Shown here: positions 9,226 through 17,674 of the stretch, one piece after another
Layout: each line of letters opens with the position of its first letter
Position numbering within the stretch: position 1 is the stretch's first letter
Source of the DNA: Microbacterium lacus
Lineage (GTDB): Bacteria > Actinomycetota > Actinomycetes > Actinomycetales > Microbacteriaceae
NCBI RefSeq assembly: GCF_002812805.1
Contig: NZ_NMUM01000030.1
Span: 372,001 to 436,000 of the forward strand
Reading direction: 5' to 3'
Length of the DNA stretch: 64,000 nucleotides
The notes under the pieces: model-generated
What the model saw: the letters and a program-made list of their open reading frames with translations, nothing else
What the model was told of the DNA's origin: nothing
Database searches by the model: none
Program-made: the position numbers and the translations under genes

Positions 9226-11403
9226 TCAGCCTCCCAATCCTGCGCGCACGGCCTCGAGACCGGCGACGACCTCGGGCGTGCGGGCGATCGCGGCCCGCTC
9301 GAGAACCTTCGAAATGCTCGGGGAAGCCTCTTGCCCGGTGACGCGGGCGATCGGCTGATCAAGCCAGTCGAAGAACCGACGCTGGATCTCGTCCGAGAGC
9401 CACGCGCCGTACGACGTGCCCTGCGCGCCCTGCTCGACGATGAGCACCGCGTTCGTCTTCTTGATGCTGTTGCCGATCGTGTCCCAGTCGATCGAGGCAC
9501 GGTCGAGCCAGCGCAGGTCGATGAGCTCGGCATCCACGCCGGTCTGCTCGATCGCCTCGGCGGCGTCGTGGACCATCGACAGGTAGCTGATGACCGTGAC
9601 GTCGCGGCCCTCGCGCACGATGGCCGCGCTTCCCGGGGGAATGATGTAGTCGAGGTCGCCGACGGGCACCTGGTCTGCCCGTCCGTACAGATCGACGTGC
9701 TCGATCACGAGCACCGGGTCTTCGAGGGCGAGGGCGGCGTTCATCAGACCGACGTAGTCCGTCGCGTTCGATGCGGCGACGATGCGCCAGCCGGGGCTGG
9801 TGGCGAAGATGCCCGCCGGATCCATCAGGTGCTGCGACCCGTAGCCGGAGCCGATCGCGACCTTGGTGCGCAGGACGAGCGGGACGGGGTTGTCTCCGCC
9901 GAACATGTGGCGCGCCTTGCCGATCTGGTTGAACACCTGGTCGGCCGCCACCCACATGAAGTCGGGGTACATGAACTCGACGACCGGTCGGAAGCGACCG
10001 TCGAGCGCGAGGCCCGCGGCGAGGCCGGTGAACGCGTTCTCGCTGATGGGCGTGCCCAGGACGCGCTCGTCGCCGTAGCGCTTCGCCAGGCCCTTGGTCG
10101 CGCCGTTGGTGCCGCCGTTCAGGCGGTGGACGTCTTCGCCCATCACCACGATCCGCGGGTCGACATCCATGCGGCGATCCATCACCTGGGCCACCGCGTC
10201 GACGAACTTCAGCGCGCGGGTCTCTCCAACCGCGCCGAGGGTCGTCAGGCTGGCAAGCTCCTGGCCGTCGCCCCGGACGCCCACGTTGACGAAGCTCGTC
10301 TCGGGCCACAGCTCGGGCTTGATGCGGCGTTTGCCGGCGTTGTCCGGGTCGGGCTGCAGCAGCTCACCGACGGCGTCGGACATCGCGGACTGGACGCGGG
10401 TGCGCAGGTCCGCCACCTGTGCATCGTCGATCAGCCCGCGCTCACGCATCCGTTTCGCCACCAGCTCGAGAGGATCGCGCGCACGCCATGTCGCCTCTTC
10501 GTCCTTGGTGCGGTAGCCGAACGCGCTGCCCGGGTAGGGACCGTTCTGATGGAAGAACCGATACACCTCGGCCTCGATGACCGTCGGGCCACCGCCCGAG
10601 CGCATTACGGCGGCCGCCTCTTGCGTCGCCAGGTAGACGGCGAGGGGGTCCATGCCGTCGACGCGCCACGAGGGGATACCGAATCCCTGCCCACGCACCG
10701 AGAAGCGCGTGTCGGCCGTAATCTCGTCAGCGCGCGTCGACACGGCGTAGAGGTTGTTCTCGATAAAGAACGACACGGGGAGCTTCCAGGCCGCGGCGAG
10801 ATTCATCGACTCGAGCACGGACCCGATCTGCGCGGCGCCGTCGCCGAGATAGTTGATGGTGAGGTCTGACGTGCCGCTGTGCTTCTGGGCCCAGGCGTTG
10901 CCGGTTGCCATGGGCGCTCCGCCGCCGACGATGGCGTTCGTTCCGAGCGCACCTGCCTCGAACCACTGCAGGTGCATGGATCCGCCGCGACCGCGGCAGT
11001 ATCCCTGCGCGAGGCCGAGGATCTCGGCGAGCGTGCGTTGCAGCACCTCTTGGATCACGTCGTTGACCGGCTCGGCGGGATCGATCACACCGCCCGAGAC
11101 GTGGGTCAGCGCCTTGGCCAGGAACTGGTGATGACCTCGGTGCGAGCCGTTCACGCCATCCGCGGAGCGCAGCCCGACGATGGACCCGACCGCGCCGCCC
11201 TCTTGGCCGATGCTGGAGTGCGCCGGGCCATGCACCAAGCCTTCGCCCGCCAGCTCGAGCACGGTCTCTTCGAACGCGCGGATCAGATGCATCTGCGCGA
11301 GCATCGTGCCGAGCAGGGCCGGGCCAGCGGCATCCCAGTCGGCCTGGGTCGTCGTGAGCTCGTACCAGTCCACACCGGTTTGTAGGCGCTTCTTCTTCGG
11401 CAT
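9226..11403 (-). CDS. Fused E1 alpha/beta subunit of a thiamine-diphosphate 2-oxo acid or acetoin dehydrogenase
   Basis: This 725-residue protein joins both E1 subunits in one chain. The alpha half holds the thiamine diphosphate motif GDGAAQ...NN (residues 187-217) and the RGRGGSMH loop. The beta half, from about residue 385, holds VVMGEDV and the RYGDERVLGTPISENAFTG segment of E1 beta. In most bacteria these are two genes. I chose the ATG at 11403, preceded by GAGG, because MPKKKRLQTG begins the conserved part; a GTG/ATG extension of 31 codons is unlike E1. It is the first gene of the E1-E2-ALDH operon, driven from a divergent promoter region. No E3 lies in the window, so the complex must borrow one. 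Confidence 0.87.
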   Translation of the reverse strand: MPKKKRLQTGVDWYELTTTQADWDAAGPALLGTMLAQMHLIRAFEETVLELAGEGLVHGPAHSSIGQEGGAVGSIVGLRSADGVNGSHRGHHQFLAKALTHVSGGVIDPAEPVNDVIQEVLQRTLAEILGLAQGYCRGRGGSMHLQWFEAGALGTNAIVGGGAPMATGNAWAQKHSGTSDLTINYLGDGAAQIGSVLESMNLAAAWKLPVSFFIENNLYAVSTRADEITADTRFSVRGQGFGIPSWRVDGMDPLAVYLATQEAAAVMRSGGGPTVIEAEVYRFFHQNGPYPGSAFGYRTKDEEATWRARDPLELVAKRMRERGLIDDAQVADLRTRVQSAMSDAVGELLQPDPDNAGKRRIKPELWPETSFVNVGVRGDGQELASLTTLGAVGETRALKFVDAVAQVMDRRMDVDPRIVVMGEDVHRLNGGTNGATKGLAKRYGDERVLGTPISENAFTGLAAGLALDGRFRPVVEFMYPDFMWVAADQVFNQIGKARHMFGGDNPVPLVLRTKVAIGSGYGSQHLMDPAGIFATSPGWRIVAASNATDYVGLMNAALALEDPVLVIEHVDLYGRADQVPVGDLDYIIPPGSAAIVREGRDVTVISYLSMVHDAAEAIEQTGVDAELIDLRWLDRASIDWDTIGNSIKKTNAVLIVEQGAQGTSYGAWLSDEIQRRFFDWLDQPIARVTGQEASPSISKVLERAAIARTPEVVAGLEAVRAGLGG

Positions 11404-11450
11404 CCTCGCCTCAACTCCCTCGAACGACCCGGGACATCCCCGACCTGTGC

Positions 11451-11479
11451 AGGTTAGAGGAGGATTTGATCCAATGCAA
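11451..11479 (-). promoter_or_regulatory. Promoter of the E1-E2-ALDH operon with an internal palindrome
   Basis: Reading leftward there is a -35 TTGCAT and a -10 TAACCT with a 17-bp spacer, and the E1 start follows about 48 bp on. The spacer holds GGATTTGATCC (11462-11472), a small inverted repeat placed where a repressor would block polymerase. The divergent GntR regulator is the obvious candidate. The hexamers are seen directly; the regulator assignment is inference. Confidence 0.5.
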
Positions 11480-11524
11480 GCACAAGAAGCAGCCATATCC
11501 TCAAAATCGCGGACAGTTCCTTGC

Positions 11525-11537
11525 TATCGGATACAAT
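11525..11537 (+). promoter_or_regulatory. Rightward -10 element overlapping a TATC-G-GATA palindrome
   Basis: TACAAT at 11532-11537 is one base from the consensus -10 and overlaps the nine-base inverted repeat TATCGGATA at 11525-11533. It lies 44 bp before the VOC gene start. The -35 is weak. The overlap suggests the GntR protein represses its own operon here. Confidence 0.4.
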
Positions 11538-11581
11538 TCGACGATGGGCGGGGATGTGAAGATGATGACACGGAGGTCCTG

Positions 11582-12121
11582 ATGAGCGTTGGCAACGGCA
11601 TACCCGGCCTGCGGGGAACGGATCACATCGGCTTCACCGTGCCCGACCTCGATGAGGCGCACGCGTTCCTCGTCGATGTGCTCGGCTGCGATGAGATCTA
11701 TCGGCTCGGCGCCAAACGGTCGAGCGACGACGACTGGATGCTCACGCATCTCGGCGTCCACCCCCGCACCGTCATCAGCGAGATCCGCTTCTACCGCCTC
11801 GGTCACGGGGCGAACTTCGAGGTCTTCCTCTACGAACCGGCCGACGGGCAGAATCCGCAACCGCGCAACAGTGATATCGGCGGGTTCCACATCGCCCTCT
11901 ACGTCGACGACCTCGACGTGGCGGTCGAGTATCTTCGCAGTAAGGGGGTCGACGTCATGGGGAATCCCACCGCGAGCAAGCAGTCCGCCGAAGGGCAGCG
12001 CTGGATCTATTTCCGCAGCCCCTGGGGCCTCCAGTTCGAACTCGTGAGCTTCCCCGCGGGTAAGGCATACGAAAACTCGTCCGCACGCCTGCTCTGGCAT
12101 CCGGCATACCCGCAACTATGA
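11582..12121 (+). CDS. VOC-superfamily (glyoxalase/bleomycin-resistance/dioxygenase) protein
   Basis: This 179-residue protein has two beta-alpha-beta-beta-beta modules. The first begins GTDHIGFTVPDLDEAHAFL, with a candidate metal-ligand histidine, and the second has GGFHIALYVDDLDVAVEYL and SPWGLQFELVSFP, giving further His and Glu ligands. The VOC fold supports metal-dependent isomerases, epimerases, lyases and extradiol dioxygenases, so the reaction cannot be fixed. The ATG at 11582 has a strong GGAGG site. Its stop overlaps the gntR start (ATGA), so the regulator is co-translated. It is divergent from the dehydrogenase operon and probably belongs to the same pathway. Confidence 0.8.
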   Translation: MSVGNGIPGLRGTDHIGFTVPDLDEAHAFLVDVLGCDEIYRLGAKRSSDDDWMLTHLGVHPRTVISEIRFYRLGHGANFEVFLYEPADGQNPQPRNSDIGGFHIALYVDDLDVAVEYLRSKGVDVMGNPTASKQSAEGQRWIYFRSPWGLQFELVSFPAGKAYENSSARLLWHPAYPQL

Positions 12122-12789
12122 GGACCGAGAAAGATGCCCGCCGCATGAGCCACGGCGCAACCGGCGCAGCCATCGCCGACAGTCTGCGCGAGAGGATCCT
12201 CGCTGGCGCCTACGTGCCCGGCGAGAGACTGCGACCCGACGAAATCGCCGAAGAACACGGCGCAAGTCGCCTGCCGGTGCGCGAGGCTCTCCGCACGCTC
12301 GAAGCCGAGGGGTTGATCGACCTCGTCGCGAACACGGGAGCATGGATCTCGCGCATCACGATGGCGGAGTGCGAAGAGATGTATCAGATGCGAGAACGCC
12401 TCGAGCCGCTTCTTCTGCGCATGAACGTCCCCCACATCACGTCCGCGCTGGGCGACGACCTCGAGGCCCTCGCGCGCTCCATGGAGCAATCCACCGATGT
12501 CGAGAGGTTCCTTCAGCTCGACCGCGACTTCCACCTGTCAAGCCTGAAAGCGATCGAGACACCCGTCCTCGGCCCGACGGTCATGAACCTCTGGAATCGA
12601 ACGCAGCACTACCGGCGGGCCGCGACGCGCCTGTTCTACCTCGAGGAGGACCGCAGCGTCCACCACGACCATCACCTCATCGTCAACGCGATCCGCAACG
12701 GTGACGCCGACGAAGCCGAACAGGTCCTCGCTCGACACATCCGCCGCAGCCGGCTCGAACTCTCGCGGCACCCCGAAGTATTCGGCTGA
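12118..12789 (+). CDS. GntR-family transcriptional regulator with FCD effector domain
   Basis: This 223-residue protein has an N-terminal winged HTH (GERLRPDEIAEEHGASRLPV through TLEAEGLI, residues about 36-68) and an all-helical FCD domain. The expected metal/effector ligands are present: Asp and His in DRDFH, His in the HHDHH cluster and His in LARHIRRSR. FCD regulators usually sense small carboxylic acids, which fits control of a 2-oxo acid dehydrogenase. It overlaps the VOC gene by 4 bp. It likely binds the small palindromes in the 11404-11581 divergent region and represses both directions until the substrate is present (inference). Confidence 0.87.
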   Translation: MRTEKDARRMSHGATGAAIADSLRERILAGAYVPGERLRPDEIAEEHGASRLPVREALRTLEAEGLIDLVANTGAWISRITMAECEEMYQMRERLEPLLLRMNVPHITSALGDDLEALARSMEQSTDVERFLQLDRDFHLSSLKAIETPVLGPTVMNLWNRTQHYRRAATRLFYLEEDRSVHHDHHLIVNAIRNGDADEAEQVLARHIRRSRLELSRHPEVFG

Positions 12790-12868
12790 GCATGGCGACG
12801 GGCGGGCGTCGGCGACGTCGGTCCGTCACACGTTCGAACTTCGCAACCGCGGGTGCATCGTGCCCGGC

Positions 12869-15118
12869 TCACACGGCGACCGCCGAGGCGCGGCTCAGCT
12901 GCATCAACTGCTCCAGCGCCTCCGGCGGGAAGGCGCCGCCGGTGAAGGCGAGGAACTGCCGCATCGGCATGGACTCCACCATCTTCAGCTCGTCCGGGTT
13001 CTTCTCGGAGTGCTTGCGCTGTTCGTCGGTCATCCCCGCGCTCAGCCCCTGCATCAGAACGGGACCGACGACGGGATGCGCGAACCACTCGCCCACCGCC
13101 GACTCGAGGGTCAGCGGACGGACGCGGATGTCTCCGGCCAACGTGATCGTCTGTTCTGCAACGATGCGCGAGACGTCCTCGCCGATCTGGATCGCGTAGT
13201 CGCCCGCGGGCACGACCCATCCGGCCGACTCGATGTCCCAGTACGCGAACGCTCGCCGATCGAGAGCGAACTCGACCGTGCGGGACTCGCCCGGCTCGAG
13301 CCGGACCTTCGTGAACGCGCGGAGTTCGCGGGCCGCCCGGCGCACCGGACCGGCCGTGGTCGATACATAGAGCTGAACGACGTGCTTGCCCGCCACAGCG
13401 CCCGTGTTCGTGACCGTGACCGTCACGGCGGCGGTGTCCGACCCTGTGGTCTCGACCCGCAGGTCGCCGGTCTCGAACGTGGTGTAGCTGAGCCCGTACC
13501 CGAACGGGTAACGCACCGGCTGGGCCGCGGTCTCGTAGTGGCGGTACCCGACCATCACGCCCTCGCCGTAGCGCACGTGACCCTGCTCGCCCGGGAAGTT
13601 GTTCCAGCTCGGGTTGTCCTGCAGACGCAGCGGGATGGTTTCCGCGAGGTGCCCCGACGGATTCACGACGCCGAAGAGCACGTCGGCGATAGCCGACCCG
13701 CCCGCCTGACCGAGTAACCAACCCTCCACGATCGCGTCGACCTCGTCGTGCCACCCCTCGAGCGATACGACGCCCCCGTTGGAGAGCACGACGACCGTGC
13801 GCTCGGCGACGGCCGCGACCTCGCGAATCACGGCGATCTGCGCACCCGGCAACGAGAGCGTCGTCCGGTCGAAACCCTCGGACTCTTCGCGGTCGCTGAG
13901 CCCGGCGAACACGATCGCGACGCCCGCGCCCGAGGCGACCGAGACCGCTTCCCGGCGGTGCTGCTCGGCGCCCTCCGCGTCGGCCAGGACGAAGCCCGGA
14001 GCGTATTCCACACCGATCCCCCGGGCACCGGCGTGCTCGCGGATGCTGTCGAGAGCGGCGTCCGTTCGCGTCGCGTTGATGTGGGAGCTTCCGCCTCCCT
14101 GGAATCGCGGTTCGACCGCAAAAGCACCGACAACAGCGATGCGGGAGGGCGCCCCGAGCGGGAGTGTGGCCTGCTCGTTCTTCAGCAGGACGATGGAGTC
14201 CGCGGCGAGCGTCCGGGCGAGGGCGTGGTGCCCCTCGACATCCAGCTCGCCGCTCGCCGTGTGCGGCAGGCGCGCGAGCTGGACGACGCGGCGAACGGCC
14301 TCGTCCAACACGCTCTCATCCAGCCGTCCGCTCCGCACCGCGTCGACGATCTGCTGATCGGTCGATCCGCCACTGCCGGGCATCTCCAGGTCCATACCGG
14401 CCGCGACTGCCGCCACGCGATCGCTCACGGCGCCCCAGTCCGAGACGACCGCGCCCGCGAAGCCCCACTCGGTACGCAGGACGTCTGTGAGCAGCCACGG
14501 ATTCTGCGACGCATAAACGCCGTTGATCTTGTTGTACGAGGCCATCACGGTGGCCGGTTGAGCCTCGGTGACGACACGCTCGAAAGCGGGCAGGTATATC
14601 TCCCGCAGCGTCCGCTCGTCGACGTCGGAGCTGATCCGCATCCGCTCGTGCTCCTGATTGTTGGCGGCGAAGTGCTTCACGGATGCCCCGGGACCGACCT
14701 CTTGCATGGCCGCCACGTGAGCCGCGCCCAGCACGCCCGAGAGCAGCGGGTCTTCGGAGTAGTACTCGAAGTTCCGGCCGCACAGGGGGGACCGCTTGAT
14801 GTTGACGCCGGGGCCCAGGACGACGGAAACGCCGAAAGCCAGCGCCTCTCGGCCGACGGCAGCGCCCACCTGGCGCGCGATCTCGGGATCCCAGCTCGAG
14901 CCGACGGCGACGGCCGGCGGAAAACAGGTCGACGGCTCGGCGGCGTTGATGCCCAGGTGGTCGGACCCGCCGGTCTGACGACGGATGCCGTGGGGTCCGT
15001 CCGTCAGCACGATGGACGGGATGCCCGCCTCGGGGATCTCCTTCGTGCTCCAGAAGTCGCGCCCGGAGAGAAGCGCTGCCTTCTGCTCGAGGGTCAGGGA
15101 GGTGAGGTCGGGATTCAT
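12869..15118 (-). CDS. Glycoside hydrolase family 3 beta-glucosidase
   Basis: This 749-residue GH3 enzyme has the (alpha/beta)8 domain with KHFAANNQEHER (148-159) and the nucleophile in VVSDWGAV (D227). An alpha/beta sandwich domain follows, then a fibronectin-III-like C-terminal domain. No signal peptide is visible, so it acts in the cytoplasm on imported glycosides. The ATG at 15118 overlaps the stop of the upstream GH78 gene (ATGA), so the two are coupled. An extended frame reaching 15292 has the wrong composition for GH3. With GH78 and the MFS transporter it suggests stepwise hydrolysis of rhamnose-glucose disaccharide glycosides. Confidence 0.9.
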   Translation of the reverse strand: MNPDLTSLTLEQKAALLSGRDFWSTKEIPEAGIPSIVLTDGPHGIRRQTGGSDHLGINAAEPSTCFPPAVAVGSSWDPEIARQVGAAVGREALAFGVSVVLGPGVNIKRSPLCGRNFEYYSEDPLLSGVLGAAHVAAMQEVGPGASVKHFAANNQEHERMRISSDVDERTLREIYLPAFERVVTEAQPATVMASYNKINGVYASQNPWLLTDVLRTEWGFAGAVVSDWGAVSDRVAAVAAGMDLEMPGSGGSTDQQIVDAVRSGRLDESVLDEAVRRVVQLARLPHTASGELDVEGHHALARTLAADSIVLLKNEQATLPLGAPSRIAVVGAFAVEPRFQGGGSSHINATRTDAALDSIREHAGARGIGVEYAPGFVLADAEGAEQHRREAVSVASGAGVAIVFAGLSDREESEGFDRTTLSLPGAQIAVIREVAAVAERTVVVLSNGGVVSLEGWHDEVDAIVEGWLLGQAGGSAIADVLFGVVNPSGHLAETIPLRLQDNPSWNNFPGEQGHVRYGEGVMVGYRHYETAAQPVRYPFGYGLSYTTFETGDLRVETTGSDTAAVTVTVTNTGAVAGKHVVQLYVSTTAGPVRRAARELRAFTKVRLEPGESRTVEFALDRRAFAYWDIESAGWVVPAGDYAIQIGEDVSRIVAEQTITLAGDIRVRPLTLESAVGEWFAHPVVGPVLMQGLSAGMTDEQRKHSEKNPDELKMVESMPMRQFLAFTGGAFPPEALEQLMQLSRASAVAV

Positions 15119-17610
15119 GAGGCCGCTCCGGTCTGCGTGAGGGATCGTTCGAGTTCCGCCCGGAGGGCGTCGGAGGCACCGGGGATGTACTCGAGCAGCG
15201 TCGCGATCGTCATCGCGGCCGCCTCCGGCGCCTTGGCGTCCAGGGGAACCCCCGGAAAGTGGGTGCCGAAGACGTCGGTGAATCGCCGCCATGCCGCGGG
15301 GTCATCGGAAACCTCGCGCAGGGTCGAGTCGAGGCTGAGGGCGACCGGGGCGGGCCCATCCGGCAGCGCGTACGTCCACGAGTGCTCCCCCGCATCCGTC
15401 ACCTCCGCCGTGAGTCCCTCGGGGTGCAGCGGCAGGACGACCTCAGCCGACGTGCCGCGCGGGATCTCGACCGTGACCCGCGCCGAGCCGGAGTCCACCG
15501 CCCACTCGACGCGCACCGGGCCGTGCACCGTGTCGTGGCGCAGCGACGCCGAGGTCAGGTCGCCGCCGGGCCGAGGGGCGATCCGCATGCGGCGGTACCC
15601 GGGTTCGAGCAGGGTCAGCCCCCCGATGGTGCGATGCATCCAGTCCACGACCGCGCCGAGCGCGTAGTGGTTCAGGGAGGTCATGCCCGACGGGTTGATG
15701 GTGCCGTCGGGACGCACCGAGTCCCACCGCTCCCAGATCGTGGTCGCGCCCATCGTGACCGGGTACAGGAACGACGGGCATCCCGTCTCGAGCAGCATCA
15801 GGTACGCCGCGTCGAGGTGCCCCGTCGACGAGAGGGCGTCGGTGACGAGCGGGGTTCCCGCGAAGCCCGTCGAGATCCGGTAGGCGGCCTGCGCGACGAT
15901 CTCGGCCAGCCGGTCACCGGCGTGCTTTTTCTGAGCATCGTCGAGGATGTCGAAGACGATCGCGAGCGCGTAGGCGGTTGCCGTCTCGTTGACGACGCGG
16001 CCGCGGGCGGTGACGTACTCGTCGAGGAATGCCCGCCGAACACGTTCGGAGAGCCGCTCGAACTCGTCGGCATCGTCGGATCGATCCAGGATGCGTGCGG
16101 TCTCGGTCATCTCGCGGGTCGTCCGGCAGAGGTAGGCGGCGGCGACGAGGTGCCGGTCGGTCTTCCCGCCGGCCGGATTGTTCTCGGGCGCGTCCGGGTC
16201 GAGCCAGTCCCCGAACTGGAAGCCCCCGCTCCAGAGGCCGTTCGCATCGAGCGACGCGGCGACCTGACGGATGAACGTGGTCATCGACGCGTACGCATGG
16301 GCGAGGATCTGCTCGTCGCCGTACTCGCGGTACAGGGCCCACGGCAGGCTGACCGCGACATCGCTCCAGAGCGCGGTCGGCGAGGACGGCGTCGAGAGGA
16401 CGTCGGGCACGACCCAGGGCACGAATCCCTTCTCGCGCTGTTCCGCGGCGAGGTCCTGCAGCCACGACCCGAGCACCCCACGCACGTCGTACAGGAAGGC
16501 GGCAGACGGGGTGAAGGCGTTGATGTCCCCCGTCCAGCCGAGGCGCTCGTCCCGCTGCGGACAGTCCGTGGGAACGCCCACGAAGTTTCCGCGCATCGAC
16601 CAGACCGCGTTGGAGTGCAGCTTGTTCAGCAACGGATTCGAGGTCTCGAGCCATCCGGTGCGCGTCATATCGGAGTGGATGACGACGGCCTGGAAATCGT
16701 CGGGCGTGGGGACGCCCGGCCATCCCTCGACCTCCACGTAGCGGAATCCGTGGAACGTGAAGCGCGGCTCCCACGTCTCGCGCCCCTCACCGGCGAGCGT
16801 GTAGCGGTCGGTCGCCCGCGCGGTCCGGATCGTCTCGTAGTCGGGCTCACCGCCCGTCATCACCTCGGCGTGGCGGAGCGTGATCTCGGTACCGGCCGGG
16901 CCCTCGACCGAGATGCGCACCCAACCCGAGACGTTCTGCCCGAAGTCGACGACGGTGCGGCCGGCGGGCGTGCTCAGAATCTCGACGGGAACGAGCGCGT
17001 CGATGCGGCGGATCGGCGGAGCGGATGCCTCGAACAGCGTGTCTGCCGACCAGTCGAACGACTCCACGTCGCCCCAGGCGGAGTCGTCGAAGCCGAAGGT
17101 GTCCCACCCGGTCGGCTCGACCCGGGCGTCGTAGGTTTCGCCGTCGTAGATGCTGTTGACCCCGACGCCCCCGGTGCCCGCCCGAAAGGCGGTGTCGGTC
17201 GCGATCACGTCGACCGAACCGTCGGCGTACTCGAGCTCGAGGTGCAGCCATGCTGCCGGGCGGTCCGCGAAGTGATTGCGCACACCGTCCCAGCCGAGTC
17301 GGCCCAGCGCCCAGCCTTCGCCGAGCACCGCGCCGAGGGCATTGCCGCCGACGACGATGCCCCCGGTCACATCGTGCGTGCTGACCGCGAGCCGGTGACG
17401 GTACGACGTCCACCCGGGCGCGAGGACCTCGGCACCGACCACCTCGCCGTTCAGGTGCGGTTCGATGAGGCCGAGCGCCGTCACCCGCAGAGTCGCGCGA
17501 ACGGGCTGCTCGGCGACCGCGAACTCGCGGCGCAGGTACGCGGCGGGTTCGCCGCTCGCCCCCGTCGAGGTGACGGGGGTGATGAACGCGGCGGACGGGG
17601 CGATGGGCAC
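15115..17610 (-). CDS. Glycoside hydrolase family 78 alpha-L-rhamnosidase
   Basis: This 831-residue enzyme has the GH78 order of domains: N-terminal beta-sandwiches, the VDFGQNVSGW motif (221-230), the catalytic (alpha/alpha)6 barrel opening with CPQRDERLGWTGD (350-362), and a C-terminal beta-domain. The acidic residues of the 350-362 motif are those used in catalysis by the family. A GTG start at 17610 has GAGGAG seven bases upstream. No signal peptide is present. It lies 64 bp after the MFS gene and is coupled to the GH3 gene. It would remove terminal rhamnose from imported rhamnosides, with GH3 taking the glucose; rutinose- or naringin-like substrates are plausible but not shown. Confidence 0.9.
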   Translation of the reverse strand: MPIAPSAAFITPVTSTGASGEPAAYLRREFAVAEQPVRATLRVTALGLIEPHLNGEVVGAEVLAPGWTSYRHRLAVSTHDVTGGIVVGGNALGAVLGEGWALGRLGWDGVRNHFADRPAAWLHLELEYADGSVDVIATDTAFRAGTGGVGVNSIYDGETYDARVEPTGWDTFGFDDSAWGDVESFDWSADTLFEASAPPIRRIDALVPVEILSTPAGRTVVDFGQNVSGWVRISVEGPAGTEITLRHAEVMTGGEPDYETIRTARATDRYTLAGEGRETWEPRFTFHGFRYVEVEGWPGVPTPDDFQAVVIHSDMTRTGWLETSNPLLNKLHSNAVWSMRGNFVGVPTDCPQRDERLGWTGDINAFTPSAAFLYDVRGVLGSWLQDLAAEQREKGFVPWVVPDVLSTPSSPTALWSDVAVSLPWALYREYGDEQILAHAYASMTTFIRQVAASLDANGLWSGGFQFGDWLDPDAPENNPAGGKTDRHLVAAAYLCRTTREMTETARILDRSDDADEFERLSERVRRAFLDEYVTARGRVVNETATAYALAIVFDILDDAQKKHAGDRLAEIVAQAAYRISTGFAGTPLVTDALSSTGHLDAAYLMLLETGCPSFLYPVTMGATTIWERWDSVRPDGTINPSGMTSLNHYALGAVVDWMHRTIGGLTLLEPGYRRMRIAPRPGGDLTSASLRHDTVHGPVRVEWAVDSGSARVTVEIPRGTSAEVVLPLHPEGLTAEVTDAGEHSWTYALPDGPAPVALSLDSTLREVSDDPAAWRRFTDVFGTHFPGVPLDAKAPEAAAMTIATLLEYIPGASDALRAELERSLTQTGAAS

Positions 17611-17674
17611 GATGAAACTCCTCGGAGAGCGGATGTTCGGGGTGCTGATCGTCGACCGATGGACCGGCCGGCCC

